64,000 nucleotides of DNA from Malurus cyaneus samueli (GCA_009741485.1 CM019227.1:11881647-11945646); one strand, 5' to 3'. Positions 38,187 through 53,600 are shown, numbered from the stretch's first letter. Notes: generated by a model from the sequence alone, not told the origin. Made by a program: numbers and translations.

Positions 38187-41100
38187 CTGTTGAAAAAAAA
38201 AAGGAACAGTAAGTATGGATTTAATTAACACTTCACAGGTATCACGTTTACTCTCATTCTTTAATGGCTCATTGAGCATAAAATTAAAATGAAACCATTT
38301 ACCCAAAATTGCATTTTAAACAAGTAATTAGTAAATACGAGTGAATAATTCTAATAGTAATAAACAATTAATAAACAGCTCCACCAGCTGTGTTTAGGGC
38401 TACTGGACTCTGAGTTCTTTATGCCCAAACAAGGTATTTGTTGTCTCCTCACCCCTTTACCTAGAAACAAGGAACAGCCTTGCAGCAGCTGCTTAAAATT
38501 AGGTACCTAATTTGGGATTTTGTTTGGCATGCTTAGTCTAAGGTCCTTGGACCCTCGGTCCAGACTCTTAGAGCTTCCTGAATCTGCCTCTACTGCTACT
38601 TTATACTGTTGTGAAACACAAAAATTACTGGACTAGATGGCTAAAAATACTGGGAATTTTGTTGGCAAGCCAGAAAGGAGCAAATTCGTGAGTTACTACA
38701 ACCTTAAATGACATTTAAAAAATAAAAAGCTAGCAACAACTGATTTTGCCTTCAGACAGCAGAAATTCTGGAAGATAGCAGAGGCAATTTAAAGTTAGAA
38801 AGCTGTAATGAGGGACATGTTGTAACTTCACATGGAAATCCTTATTTCTCTAGCCAGAAAAACCTTCCACATTTTCTTGTGCAGTAGATTTAGACCTCTT
38901 TCCCAGAGATAAAATGATAAGGGAAGTAGGTGAACCGATCTTAAGACACCAATCCTTTGCTTTTGTGAGAATGAGTGATATGAAGACTGATATAAAATAT
39001 ATAAACTTGGCTCAAAGTACAGTTAAAAATTAAGAAGCTTGGAAAGCAAAATATAAATTATTCTGCTGTGTGTCTGGTAAGAGCTACATGGCTTTCATAT
39101 TTCAAATCCAAGCGCTTCTCCAACAGCAAATGAGTCAAGGTGGAAAAACAGAGAATGAAGCCACCTTGTGACAGAGCAGCGGCACAGGGGCCTTGCCAGC
39201 TACAGTTTGGCTGTGATCCCATTTTAGTGTATCAGTGCTAATTATCCTGGAACTGCTGGAGCTGCTCCTCTGGCTCTGCACGAGTGACACTGCTGAGTGA
39301 GGCTGCAGGACAGCGCTGGAGCTGCTCTGACTCAGCTGCACTAAAGCTCACACACCTGCAGAGGTTCTTCACATCCTGCGAGAAACCCAGTGAGGATCCC
39401 TCAAACAGAATGGTGGAATGAAAGCCAGTGACGCTGCTACTATTAACAAGGGAACAAGGCCTTTTCTGTATTTTCCACTTTTTCTGCAGGTAAGCAAAAC
39501 TACTTTAGTCTATGGAAAAATTAAGTAAGAAACATAAACCCACAGTGAGGTGCAAACCCGTGTGACACGCTTTTAGTAACAGAGTAAGTACTTTGGAAGG
39601 GAATTAAGTGATCTCTTTTTACTGGAAGCATCTATGTCCTAAAGTAGCACCTTCCCACCATCCAGAGAATTTAACATTTGTGTTTAAAAGAGGAAAAGAA
39701 GCCAAGACTTTGTGTCATCATATATGTAAACCATATATGTAAACCTGACTCAATGTCAGTAGAAGGAAGAGGAACTGTAGTTATGCTAAAAAAATTCTTG
39801 TCTGATAATTCAAGGGAAGATTCTGAGAACCCCATCCTCAAAAATTGTTGCCCAGACTTCAGTTTTCAGGTACTCTTTGGTGCTATTTCTTGTTATTGTT
39901 GGGTTACAGTGTGTTACACCTTGAACAAGGAAACAAACAGGTCACAGCTGGGTATTGACAGGGGCTCGCTGATGGTGTTTTTCTGCAAGAGCACATTTCT
40001 TTGTGAGTTAGCACAAGCAGGAAAGCTGAACCAGTCACTGCAATAATACTAAGATGACAAGCAGGCAATTTACTTTGCTCTTGCTTTTGATCTTTCAACA
40101 TAAAAGGAATCTTAGAGATGTGTGCACTCAAATTTGATTTATTAATTTCAGATGTTTTTCTGAAGTAATAATGTCAAGTTGCTAGCAACAGACACTCCCC
40201 ACCCCTTTCCACCCCCAACTCTGTGAGGAAAATACAATGTCCTGGCAGATCACATTTTTATAGCCCACTTTAATGTATGCCCAGGTCAGTTAAATGCATC
40301 CAGCTACACACTAAAACATACAGTCCCTTCCCACTACAAGAGAAGAAAAATGGTAAAGCATTGATTTGTTTTTGCTCACTGTTTTCTTAAACAGCAACTG
40401 AAAAAAGCATTGATATAAAAGCAGTGTGAAACACTAAAAAACTACTGTGTAAATAAATGTCCAAAGAATGGTACCTTCACAAGCATTTCATTTGTTATGA
40501 AATACAGTTATTTCAATTTAAATGGGACTGGAGGTTTCATGGTATCCATTAACTAAAGAAAGCATTACTGCAAGACACTATTTATCCCGAATGGATCATT
40601 CATTAAAGGGGATTAAAATCAGAACAAAGTAAAAAAATGTGCAGTTACTCTAAAAAAAAAAGCAAAACAATTCACCCATTGTATCCCTGTGATCATCATC
40701 ATCTGACATCAGACTGCATAACAACACAACACAGATTACAGATTATCTGCTAAGGAAAAAAGTCTGAGCTGCCAAATTGATTTTTGATCAGGACTGCAAG
40801 CAAGAGATACAGGGCAGGCTCCACCCAGTGCTGGGTACCAGGTCTTGCTCTGTCTCTGCTCTAACTGTACTTGGATCATGAAAACACCTAAAGCCACTGA
40901 GATTCATGCCTGCTACCAAACATGAGTTTTCTGAATCAGTCAATATGCAAAAAAAGTCTTTGTAAAAAAAGGTTTAGATACAGGAATTGCTTCTGATTTG
41001 AGCAAACAAAAGCTGCTCTCCTGCCATGCAATTTACCATCATTTTCTGATCAAACACAAAATGTTCTTTTTAGTTCTGATCTGAAAAAGTTGAATCTGAA

Positions 41101-44100
41101 AGACAAAAATATTTTCCTTTTCCAAAGATCTGATCGTAACTCTTTTTCCCTTCAGAATAATGTATCCCTACTAAAGAATGAAATCCCTATTTTGGTACAA
41201 GTTCTTTGAGGCCAGAGCAGCCTACTTAGCAAAAATAAAAAATGATGTAACAACCAACCAAAATAAGGATTGTTCGAGTCATCTGATGAGATGTAATATT
41301 ACATATGTTGATAAGCCTTAGACTTTTCATCAGCTCAAGCATGAAACAAGTTAACAAATGCTTTGGTTTTATGCTTATTCAGACTGCATTATGGCTCTTG
41401 GGGCTATAAGGCCCCACAGTGGCTCTGGCAAGGCAAGATGTGAGTGCTGGAGAGGAATTCCCAGCTCATGCAATTCAGCATGCTGCCTTTGATGCCACCT
41501 GTTTCATAAGCAGAATCTTTAAAGCACAACTCAATTTTAAGAAAGTTTCAAACCAAGTTAATATTTTAATTTGGATACCTTTTTCCAAGTCAAAACCACA
41601 GTATGAACACTTGACTCATCGTTTCTATTGCAGACATTTTTCAACAGGAAATTCAAAAGCACCTCTGAAGACTTTCCTCCTCCCTCTCTTGTTTCCAGGG
41701 TCTGCTTTCTAAATCCAGCTCACCAAGTAAGTTGTGGAGCTTCAGCAAGCTCTTGTTAATTTAATTTGCATCTTCCCCACTTTAACAGCTTTGGGAAGTT
41801 GGACAATTTTTACCAGTGTTTCCCACCTTCTCTTTTTCTGTTGGTTCTGTCTCTAAACTTTGTAACTCACACCAGCAATTGTTTTAAAGGGTCCTTTTCT
41901 TACAGAGAGGGTGTAAAAGGTGCAGTCCCACTGCCTCACTGGTCTAACAGGGTGTCTGAGACCTGTTCTGGATGCTTCCCAGAAAAGGCTGCCACAGAAG
42001 GGGATGGCCAGGCCAAATTGGCTCAGGAGCAGCTGCCCATGTACAACCATCACATCCTCACAGGCTGGGATTTTAAAGAGATTATTCTCTGTAACTGTGG
42101 CCATCTTACAGCACTTCTGAGTGCCCAAGCAAACCAAAGCAGAGGAATGTTCTGAAAGAAACGAAGTCCTCAATGAAATATTCAGCACCTTTTTCAGCCC
42201 TGGAGATTCTGAAGAAAATGAGAAGAAAACTTTAGCTACCCCAGTGTTATTAACACTCTGTTGATTTTATTTCTGACAACCAGATGAGAAAATACTTCAT
42301 TTCAGAAAGAGAAGCTACAACTGAATATCTTGCAGGAGACATTTTGTCTGTTTGCAGGAGAGGCTGAGGTTATTTTACAGAATTTTAAAAGTACAGCATA
42401 TTCCTTCTACAAATTATCATTTATCACTCAGAAAAACCCTTCAGTGGCACCAGGGAGAAGGGTCAGCATGATTTTGATGCAATTGCACTAAGAGAGGAAA
42501 GGCATTTAGCTGTGTCTCATGGATAATCCCCCTGGGAGTGATAACATCCCTGCCTTAGCTTACGGTGCAGCTGCAGTCCTACAATTCCCAGACTCTTCTC
42601 CCTTACTCAGTACTCCACTGTTGTCTTCTGTAGTGTAGAAAAATGTAAGGACAGGGAGGACTGGGCACGTTTTCAGCTCCATCCGGGGCAGGAAGGAAAG
42701 GGGACTCTGGTCTGCCTTCTCTGTGTGGCCCTTCAAACTGCCACATCTTTTCTATTCAGTGTTTTGACCAGCCTTTCTATTTAAGGAGTAATTAAATCAT
42801 GCAAATGTCTTCATTTTAAATATTAAATGCTAGCCAAATCATCTTTTTGCTTTATCAAACAAACAGGTATAACCTGTAAGAATGCCATGGTGAGATTTTA
42901 TGAAATAGGTAACAACTCTTTTCCTAACTTCTTGAAAAATTTACTCTTTTCTAGTTTAATTCAAGAAATACAGACTGAGCCCCAGTCTCTAGGGAAATTG
43001 ACTTACAATGGCACAGAATGGAAAATAATGCACCCATGTTTACCTTGAAAGAAAAAAACACCTGGAAAACAATTTTTCTCACACAATCAGAGAATATTGG
43101 GTTGTAATTCAGACATAAACTAGTTTAAATTCCAGGGGTGTCTGACTCCAGTGTCTGTAATTACACTCACTTCCATGGCTTGATTCCAAAACCTCCTGAA
43201 TTCAGAAGAAGCTGTTTTCCAACTCTAGTTCCAAATGTACAAACCCCATATATGAGGCAGGTTTGCTGTGTCCAAAATGTGAATGGCCTTGCCTTAGCTG
43301 GCAATTAAACTGCTCAACCCAGCTCTATGGACAGAGTAAAAATATAGGAGAAAAATTACCAATATAAAAATAAACCAAAGAAAAGCAAGCAGATTTGCCA
43401 AATTAGGAGGAGAATGCCTGGAATAATCAGCATAGGCAATCAGTAGCATGCTTTATTTAGACTGAGCCTTCAATTAAATAAATGCTTTTCTCAGCAAAAG
43501 CAAATGAGACTGTAAAAGAAGGAGAAGGCTAAATTAGTGCAATATGAATGACATAATAAATATGTAATGGGTACAGTACAGACCTCGCTTCTCTTCCCAT
43601 GCTCTCTGTAGAGAATTTGGGGGAAAAAAAGCGATTCTGACAGAACAGTGAAATTTATCATATAGTTCAGATAACCACCTTTTAAGTGCTGATTAATGAA
43701 CTATTTTTTACAGTAACTGCAGACATGAATCAATGCTCACTGCTTTTCATGTAGGGATTGATGGATCTCCACCCAGACTGCAGGTGAAGTTCAAAGCAAA
43801 CAAAAGGAGGCATTTCTTCACAGAGCTGTGAAACATGAAATTCCCTCCCGCAGACCATTGTGAAAGCTGGCAGTTTTCACAAATCAACTGAACAAATCCA
43901 GAGAGGAATCACTAAACTGCATTATGTTGATAATATTAATATGACACAACAAATCCTTGAAAGAAAAATTGTTGGAGGTGGGAGGAGGCCTTGAAAGAAA
44001 TACCATTATGCATTTTTCTATTCTGTGCTCTTCAGAAGGACTTGGGGAGTAGGAGCAGCGGGAGACTGGGCTATTGGAACTCTCATTCTGGATCCATTAT

Positions 44101-47100
44101 CTTGCTTTTTTGTTAGCTGTTCAAGTTTGATGATAAAATTAGATTTAAAATATAATTATGTTTATCCAAAACTCCCTGATTCACCAGACAAACCCCTTGC
44201 TCAACTGAGGACCAAAGAAAGAGAAGAGACTAGAAAAAGCTGATCCGAGGTATATTTGTCCCCAAAAATGCAGGAGCTGGAGAGGAGCAGCAGCAAAGTG
44301 GAATCAAACAGGTGGAGAAGCAGCTCTGTAAAGATGTGAGACTGCATTGGGTGGAGGACCTGAATGTTATCAATACTCTTGCACCCTTTCATCCTTTTCA
44401 AAGACAGGAGCACCAAGTATCCAGGTACAGGGAGATGCCACTGTGAGATGTGTGCACACCCACACACAGATAACAGCACACAGGTATTTTTTAAAAGGAA
44501 GTGTCTCTGGCAAATAGAACCATTTAAGTCATATGGATAAATTGATCTTGAACATTTTCCCTGGAGTATCAGGCACAAACTGGCTTTTCTTTCTTCCTCT
44601 CTCTTGCAGAGTGCAGCTGCTGTCTGAAGTGCTGAACAATGTGGTCGGTTCAAGAGTAATACCTGTTCTCACAACAATTTTGCACTCCAAAATGACTCCC
44701 TTTCAGCTTCCCTACAAGAGCCCACATTAACCATGGACATTTTTTGCTGTCCCTTTTTTTTTCCCCCGGGCACGTGGTGTACCTCATCTTTTCAAGACTC
44801 CGGTGCTGCACAACAAATGATAATATTTAGAAGTCTTTGAAAACAAAATCTCTTCAGTGGAATAGGATTGATTTTATCTCATTGCAATTTCAGAGTGCTC
44901 GCATCACCTCATCTGCCAAGCAGGTGTTACAGCAGCAAACAAAGATGTGAAAGCATCAGTCACAGCACTGTTAGCAGAACTGCTCAGTGCTCAGGCAGTT
45001 CTCAGATCCTGTCAGCCAAAAAAAAATCCCCAATAATTTCCCACTAACTGAGCTCCAGTAGAAGGAAACAGTCCCACTGGGAAGTATTGGGGATCAACAC
45101 CCTCCGCTTGCTCTTTGGTGAGCCCTCAGTAGCAATAATACAGAATTACTCTGTGTAGCCCTTTGAAACTCTGTGTTATCCTTCCTTCTTCTCAGAAGAG
45201 CTGTGTGAAGAATAAAATAGAACTGAGTAATGAGAATTTACATTGCACAGCTCTATAAGCATCTCAGTAAAAATACCCCATGCACTCTGGTTTCCAAACA
45301 TTATCCTGCAAATGTGCAAGAAACCTCTGCCTTAAATTTGCTTTGAACATGAAAGAATCAGGAGTTTGATGCAGCTGGTGGTCAGTGGGTCTGTGGAAGT
45401 GGGAGACAAGGTTATTATTTTGCAAAGCATATTTATGTCAAAAGCTTCTTTCCATAGGACAATTCTAAATAGATTTATACAGAAAAGGAGTTTGGTGTCA
45501 CTTGTTCCTGTACAATCAGAGAAGCAACAGGCACAGCCAGAGAGTGATTCCAGATTACCTACTTAGAGCACTGGTCTAAATAAGCCTTTAGAAGTCTCTA
45601 GAAGGTCACTAGGTCCTTCAAGTTCGTTTTTGTGAATGTCCCTTGTGACCTATCAGTGGAATTTATTTCCTGGTTTTGTCACTTTTTCCATCTGAAAGTG
45701 ATGCAGAGAGCTGACACAAACCCCAAACAGTCTGGGATTGCTATGTGCTCTAAGGGTCAAGAAGAAGCTTTAACCCAATGGATAAAACTGATATCAAAAA
45801 TTTATCCAAGAGCAAATATTACATAATGTGCTTACAGACTATATGTACGTTGTACTTTGCTGCTGAAAAAAACCTCCCCAAAATAATCTATGTCTATGTG
45901 TATCTCCATGCAAGATTTACGTCACCGTACTGGGGAACTGTTCTTACACAGAATATATCAAATGTCGTCACTCTACCTGTGCCATAAGTGCATCATTGCA
46001 GCCTTGAAAGAAGTTGGTCTAAATCACTGAAGTTGAGAGTATTTAAATTATCTTACTGACACACAGGCACTGAGATTACTCACTCAATGTATGGGCTTTG
46101 CCAAAATCAAGGTCTCAGTGGCAGGAAGAAGAAAATATTACTCTCCTGTCAACTCTGATTACACAACAAAGAAAATAATGAAACATAGCATATGTTGTCT
46201 GGTAATTTTTAGAAACAACAGCTTTCAACACTCCATGCTTTAATTTTGTGCTCAAATATATCTCAGCTGTGGATGTTCTGAAAGCTTCTTCTTCCTTTAA
46301 CACTACTCTTCTGTCACAACATTTCTAAGAGGAGAATGTCGATATCACACTCTTCTAATGAGTAAAGGTGTTAGAAGTTACAGCACCTCCAGTCACAAAT
46401 ATAAGGAAAAAATACATCATTTAATGAAGGTAGGTTATTATTTTTGTCCCCATGTACATATTAAGTACTTTTAACCACATCTGAAAATTTGCTTTGAAGC
46501 CATTTGGATGAATTTAAAACATTTTAATTAAAAGAAGCTGAAGACTCTAGGAAATTTTCTTCTGTATTTTTCTCTCTCTGGTCTAGTTAGTCTCTCCTGC
46601 ATGCAGAATCTCTCAGCTACACAGACCACCTATACACTTCATCTAACTCTGAAACTAGGTCTTTTTTCATCTGTTGGTGAAACACCAGCTATCAATTTAG
46701 GTTTTATTCAACAGAGCTCTTAAACAAGTTCAGACATCTGCTTAAATGCTTTAATTAATTTGTGCCATTAAGAAACATTTATTACTGTACTGTATTAAGT
46801 AATGTGAGTAATGTTCAGGGTGTCATTGATGGTTCTCAGGACAGAGTCTTTAAAAGATTGTCTATAGCTCAGCAGAAATACCCACAGTTTTCAGGTCATA
46901 GGAGAAGAATATTTAACAGCCTAAGAAAATTTTACTGGAATGAGATATGTAAGAAAAAATAGGTCCTCTATTACATAAACTGCCTAATTTGAAAACTAAT
47001 TTGCTGCTTATGTTTATCAAAGACACATGACTTGCAGACCAGATTTTTGGCTAGACCATTACTACTTCTTTATTTTCCCTGTGATGCTATGAGGAAACCT

Positions 47101-50100
47101 ATTTATATCAGCACTGTAAAATCCTTAAAAGCTGAATATGCATTTCATGCAGTGGAGTTGAGTGACTCCAGCAGATCTTACAGATGAGAACGTCAGGTCA
47201 GCTCTTTCACAGTTCTTGCACTCAGGTTTTTTCTGTACTTAATTTGTGCGTGTAGAAGAGACACAGCTCTGACAACTTAGGCTAAACTCACAGCAGTTAT
47301 ACAAATACACCTTCAGAACTGTAACTCTACTGAAATACTAAACTCTGTTCTCAACTGAGTTGGTTTTCACTTTGACCAAAATCACATTTTCAGGGACAAT
47401 AGTTGCAATAATGCATTTAAGAAAAAAAAGGTCTAGCAGGATGTCTTAGACATACAGCTCACTAGTATGGTTTAATTTTGCACATATTTACAAGTGCCAG
47501 ATTTTTCAATTATAAATATTTATCATAAAGACATGATTTTATCTTTAATTAGCCCAACTGTTAAGGACACTTCTAATGTGAGAAATGAAATTCAGTATTT
47601 CAGACCAGATGTAGCCTCCACAGCTAGTCTTTTATCTCTGCTTGTAATGACAGATACTTACACAAAAGCCATTATGTAACATGGGAGTGATTAGAAGAGA
47701 ATAACTATGGAAAATTTGGGATTTGGAATTGAAAAAAGAATTTTCCAAAGTTGCATACCTCACTTGATTGCACCTGTGCAACATGATCACACTCCAAGTA
47801 TCTGATGATTTCCTATGCATATCCATGTGAATTTATCTGTTCTTGGGAAGAACTGAATTACTAAATTGTCTTTCCTTTCCTCTCTAACCTGCTGAGTTAT
47901 GGCTCTGTGTTTGACACTTCCAGAGGAAGTGTAAACATGAGAACTGGGATGATTCCAGGTTTGATCCTGTGTTATCAACAACTGAAAATATGATGCCCAT
48001 CTCATAATGCCAAACACAGCAACCCCTAAACCATGCATAGTACTGACATTTTGCATAATTATACAACAAACCTTCGGCGTGGTTACAAACACTGGAACAG
48101 CAAGGAGCAGAAGGAATGAAGGAAGGACTGGTGACAGGTTGGGGGAAGAGTAACAGTGGCAGCCTGGTGGACTCCTAAAAAAGGCAGACTGACTTTCTGT
48201 TTCCAGAATAAATGATTATACCAAATTTCTAAATCAAAAAAGAGCAAAGTAGATTGGGATTTCATTAGTGATATTCTGTTTTAATCCTCCAAGAATGCAT
48301 GAAGCGAACTGAGAGCAAAACCAATTTCATGTGTAATGATGTGGTGAAATTGATGATTCTTTGGCAAAGCAGAGGTTCAGAAAACAAGTGGTGTCCCTGC
48401 ATCTCTGTGCTTCTATCCCCCATGCCAACAGCCTCTCTGCAACCCGCTGAGACCTCTGTGGTCTCACAAAGGCTGCTCTTCAACGGAATAATAAAATGGA
48501 AACACAACGCACCCGTTACTAAGGAAACTCTCAGCCAACTTTTGATTCAGCTCATTTTTCTCAGCAGTCTGAGTTACTGAGCTGCCTGTTCTCTGTATTC
48601 ATTTCATTAGCAAAATGTTTGATTATTGGCTTGCAAATGTTACCTATTGACTCAGTGTATAGTAATGAGCAAGCCAAAGATCAGTGTTTAAACACATCTG
48701 CTAAGGAACCAAGCAACTTATCAGAGATGGGAATGAGTGACACAAGAAGAAATGAGGGAGGGAACAGACAGGTGGCACAGAAAGGAGTTTGGGAATTTCT
48801 TCCCTTTAGTTGTACTGCTCACTTCCCATTCTGTTCCTTTCCCCCCGTCATTTGAAGCCTTCCCAACTTTTGGTTAAGCTTCCGGACGCCCTTCTAGGAA
48901 ACACCATAAAGTAACAACAAAGTTACAACGATAATAATTTTACATAATTTTTTTTACCTCTTGATTAATTTAATTCCCAGTACTGAGGGTTGTCAAATGT
49001 TACTAAACCAACTGGATGACAGAAAACTCTAGAACAGAATGACTTTGGTTCCCACATTAATGCCAATTTCCTGGGATACACCCATGAACTAGGATGTGCT
49101 GCAGTCTACAGTCAACAGGAAATCACAGCTGCCCAACTCTCCAAGAGCAACACTTCCCACTATATTAACACCAGCACCAAAATAAAAAAAGATATGAGAC
49201 ACTCCCAGCATGTCTCCTTATGGGAAAAAAACCCCACCTGTGAATCTTGAATCTGCAAATATATCAGTGCCCTGGAGAGCCCTCAGATAGCTGTGAATTT
49301 TGGCCCCACTGATTGGAAACAGTAGGAGATTCAGAGCTTGGAAATTAGGCTGAGTTGGATGAGGCCAGGCTTAACAATTATATGGTAAATTAGGAACAAG
49401 ATCATAAAAAATTTGCATTGTTCAGTAATCCAAATAATGTGCTCTCTTATAGATACAGAGAAAATGACATTCTGATGCAGCGATGGCAGGAAATTTTGAG
49501 GGACTGGCACACTCCAGGAACATGAAGGCAATTACCAGAAAACAATGGGAACAGCATGGAGGAGTAACTGTGGACTGTGTCTGTCTCCATGGCATTCAAG
49601 TGGCATCACACAAAGCTGTGGGATTTGGTACAATTACTCATTTAGCACATGCTCCACCTGCCCTTCATCCCAGACATGGCCCCTATTAGACACGGATGTG
49701 CAAAGGATTGATTTTAGCAGAGCAAGACTTGTTTCAACACTGAATAAATCTGGGGTGCATTACACTCTTGGTTTAAAATTAGCTCAGTGTGGGAGAAAAC
49801 AACCTCCAAGGTAATTGTGAATTCTGTTTCCATGTTTTATGTAAAACATAAATTCTGTATTTTTCTCCTATGGCAATACCTGATCTTCCATTCCGTAGGC
49901 AAGAAAAACTCAGGTTGTCTTATATCTGTCAGTACTTGCAAAATGGAACCCTTGTTAGTTATGTTAAAGAACTTTTCATGTTTAGCTTTTTATTTTTCAC
50001 TCAGTTTTAAATTTTGTTTGGTACTTTTTACAGGTGACTAGATTCAGTTGATACTTTTGATCTACGAGAAACAATGAGGCTTATAAGCTGAATTTAAAGT

Positions 50101-50204
50101 TCCTTGAAAACAGTACCATTTAAGTTTAAATGTATTTTGTCTGGCAGCAGAGCCATTAGCAATTTGAAACAAAAATTCAAGAGTAGGAAAGTTTGAGAAA
50201 ATAC
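38187..50204 (-). other. CPPED1: CPPED1 last intron
   Basis: This is a 12018-bp phase-1 intron on the minus strand, between donor GCAG|GTATTT at the right end and acceptor TTTTCAACAG|GC at the left end. The acceptor is preceded by a run of T (A-run on the plus strand at about 38193-38202). I see no coding exon, RNA gene or clear transposon in it. Small features include a direct duplication of a 13-base word around 39720-39746. The longest open frame (44201-44653, minus, 150 codons) is low-complexity and hydrophobic, with no resemblance to a known protein. Confidence 0.85.
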
Positions 50205-50627
50205 CTGCTTTATGAAACTTTTCCATTATCTCCTGACGAACCGATTTATCCAAGTTGAAATAATCGTGGTCTTCATCAGGTTTGCTCAGAAACAGAGGGA
50301 TGTGCTGAAATACAATTATATGCTTGCATTTCTGGTTTGCAGCGACAGCCAGCTGCTCATCGAGCCAGGCATCCTGGGCTTGCCTTAACTCAGGGCATTG
50401 GGAAGAATCAAAGTAGAGCTGAGAGTTCAGCACAAGAAAGAAAACACCTCCAACCCAAAAGCTGAAGTAGTCATCTCCCCAGTTCTTGCAATAATCATCT
50501 ATTGTTTCTTTGGTTGGAGTATTGCCAACATCATGATTCCCACTGGCAAACACCAGTGGAATGTCCTGGTTAGTGTTCTTCAGAACATCCTTTAAATCCT
50601 GCAGTTGGTTGTTCCTCCATCGGGTTC
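50205..50627 (-). CDS. CPPED1: CPPED1 penultimate coding exon, metallophosphatase core with GNHD motif
   Basis: CPPED1 (also called CSTP1) is a cytoplasmic serine/threonine phosphatase of the calcineurin-like metallophosphoesterase superfamily. AKT1 Ser473 is a reported substrate. This 423-bp exon encodes 140 complete codons plus a split codon at each end, starting Thr-Arg-Trp-Arg and ending Lys-Ala-(Gly). The GNHD metal-binding motif is at residues 29-32 of the exon product (50530-50541). It is followed by GNTPT, the [13 protein letters not shown] stretch, LNSQLYF, and the family segment [17 protein letters not shown] supplies a further conserved histidine of the fold. The acceptor is TTTCTTCAG|GA and the donor is GCAG|GTATTT, so both junctions are phase 1. 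Open frame continues past both ends (50062-50652), but those extensions lie in intron: the N-terminal run of Phe/Ser comes from the pyrimidine tract. Frame, motifs and length all fit an intact gene. Confidence 0.97.
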
Positions 50628-53600
50628 CTGAAGAAAAAAAAAAAACAACCAAAAAACATTTACGTGTTTATGTGTTCTTTTCCCACGTTCACTGTTAGCT
50701 TTTATTTATGGAACTGTGCATAGTGAAAAATATTCTGGATTAGATGAGATCATGAAAACACCTTCACCTTATCCGGATACATCCAGCCCTGTCCCTCCCT
50801 TACCAAGGCTCAGCCCCAAGGCAGGCTCTGGACGTGCCCAGCAGAGAGCACAGCAGCAGCTGATCCACGGGCACTGCTTTGCACCAAGAGCTTCAGCTCA
50901 TTCTCTTCATCTGTGCACTGATGATGGGGTGAAAAAATACAGCGGCTGTGGATGGTGTAACAGCACAAGGGTGAAAACCAGGTCAACTTCTGGTTTATAA
51001 TCTGTGGCTGTGCAACAAAATTAAGGGTTGTTTGGTTTGGGTATTTTTCTCATTACAAGAACTATTTTAACAGCAAAAATTTAATCTGTGTCTTGTGGTG
51101 ACTTATTTATACGATGAGTCTCAATAATAAGCATACCATTAATTTCAGAAAAAGGTAATTGTGCACTTTGCTAGTTTTCCCTGCATCTCTACCTTTATAT
51201 TAATATGCATATTCATACAGTTGCACTTCTGGATGTCAGGAATTTGTCCCTGCCTAGGAAGACTTATCTTATTGACAGATTGATTTACAATCACTTAAAA
51301 AAATTAGGAACAAGTTTTAAAAAGGGAAGTTATTTTCTCCTAATGATTATAGAGGTTTTCCTAGGTTTTCTAAAGACTAATCTTTACCTAGAGGCTATTA
51401 ACATGTTTATTATTAATGCATTAAGTGAACACATATAAATTGTATTTGTCCTGCAATACATAGCACAGAGCTAGCATGGGCCCATTTCACAAATACTAAC
51501 TCCATTTTTTAACCAAGGAGCTGTAACAGGATTTTTACAAGAACACTGAATTCAGATTTCTAACATACACATGCACACAGGTCTATGCCAATCAATCACA
51601 TCTTTTAAACTGTGTTTCACTTTCCTACTACACACATGCATTATAAACAGAAATGTATAAAGGTGTTCCTGTACTGCTACTATGAGACAAAAGGGGGTTT
51701 TAGCATTTCTTCAAAATCTTTATAATCAATATGTTGAAAAACACTGACCCTTATTAACAAATATTTTTTTTTACATAACCTACATATACAGACTTTAGTA
51801 CCATCTGACTGCTGTTACTAGAATTCTACAGCTTTAGAAAAACACTGAGAAAAAACCATACAACATCTAAATTAAGGCTAAATGTAAAGACATTGATATG
51901 AGGTGCACAAAATCCAAATCCACAACTCTCTTGTGTTTCACTGTTGCACCGGGTAGAAAGTTATTATAGCAAAATCTTTGAGTAACTTGACAAACACTGC
52001 ACATTTGATACCCAGAGGAATCTAGAAAGCAGTTGAGAGCAGATTACTTTGTGGGGTATATTAACGATCAATTTAGGCTTTTCTTCTTGTTAATCCCAGG
52101 AAAAAAACAGGACAAGCAACATCTATATTATTCAGAGAAGCTGAATTTAAAAAAATGAAACCAAAAATTCAAATAAACCTGGCACACTGCTGTCCATGGG
52201 GTAAGGAACCTGCTTTTTCTGCCATTCCCCATTTTCCTATGGAAAGAGTTGGAAATTTCAAACTCTAAATATGAAAATGCATGGGGGAGGAGGGCAGGGA
52301 AATGCGAGGGGGGAAGGCTCTGTTCAGATCTATGTAAACACATTACACCATGTTAAACTCCATGCTATCACTTTGGGAAATTTAGCTAACAGTTGCAGAG
52401 TATAAAGACATTTATGCAAAAGTTACAGAAATAATTTGCAGAATTATGTATACCTCTTCCCAGCGGTGAAATTCAAGCTCTAGAGACTAACACTTAGATT
52501 AGATTTGTCGACAGCAGGGCATTGATTCCCTCATTTAATGAAATATTATTTCTATAGCAACAGAGAAACATATTCAGTGTTTATTGCAGAAAACAGATTG
52601 CTCAAAATGGAAAACAAGGTCTCTGCCCAAGAGCCTAGGAAATCGTACTAAGGAGAGATTGGTTTAGAACAACTGTATCTTGGCTTGACCTTTTCTTGGT
52701 AGAAGGTCAAAACAACTCCAAAAGAAGAGAATCCCATTGAGACAAAGGTGGGAAAAGGTGGAGTAAACTCTCAGGAACCCTGGGTGTAGTGCTGGAGAGG
52801 AAGGGCTCAGATGCAGCACTGGCCCTGAGCTGCACAACCACAACAAATAATTTGTGCTACAAGGAGCCCTCTGGAGACACTTCCTTCTACCTTTACATCT
52901 GAGGTAAGCAACAGGTAAACAAGATAAAGACAGTAGTAAAGAAGGAAGCCAATGGAAAATAAAACTGGAGTGATCACTGACACAGCATAAAAAATATCCT
53001 TTTAATCTCTCTCAGGCACAGAGCTGGCTGTAATATTTAATTATTCCAGTTATTATAAAGAACGTTTCTATTTGATGACGTGTATTTCTTGGGCCTAGAT
53101 GGAGCTTAGTTGGAGGTGAATAGAGAAATAAAACAGTGCCAAAAGGCAATGCAAAAAAAAAGAATATTGTGAAGTGCCAGGGTAGATGCAACTGAAATAA
53201 ATTTCTGTGATGTTTATCCTGGCATCATGTGCAGTGACATTTTTATGTCCCAGGCCGCAGTTTTCTGTCTTTATGTTAGGTTGTGTAAATAAAGTCTTGC
53301 CCTGAGATAAATGACTTCACAAATTAATAGCCCATAAAGGGCAGCTTGGTGTTTATGAAAAACATGAAAGTGAGAACTGTTGCTGGTGCAGTTGTGTGCA
53401 ATTGCAGTCCATCATTCCTGGGAGCCGAGTGATGTGAACAGGAGCATAAAGGTGCAGTGACACCACTCCTGCTGCAGGGCAGCTTTCTGTTGTGTTTCAC
53501 TGTTTGCCTCAACACCTCCAGTGCTCCGTCCTGCACTCCTAAAGGAACCACGACAAGCAGCCTTCACACACTGAAAGACTACTTTTACAGCATTTTTGCC

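Noticed and set aside
44201..44653. 150-codon minus-strand open frame inside the last CPPED1 intron
   Set aside because: It consists of Leu/Ser-rich low-complexity runs with no motif or family resemblance, and alternative frames overlap on the other strand.
50062..50652. Single 196-codon gene as an uninterrupted frame
   Set aside because: Only 50205-50627 matches CPPED1. The start (Met followed by Phe/Ser-rich residues) is the acceptor pyrimidine tract, and the tail after Lys-Ala-Gly is intron past a GTATTT donor.
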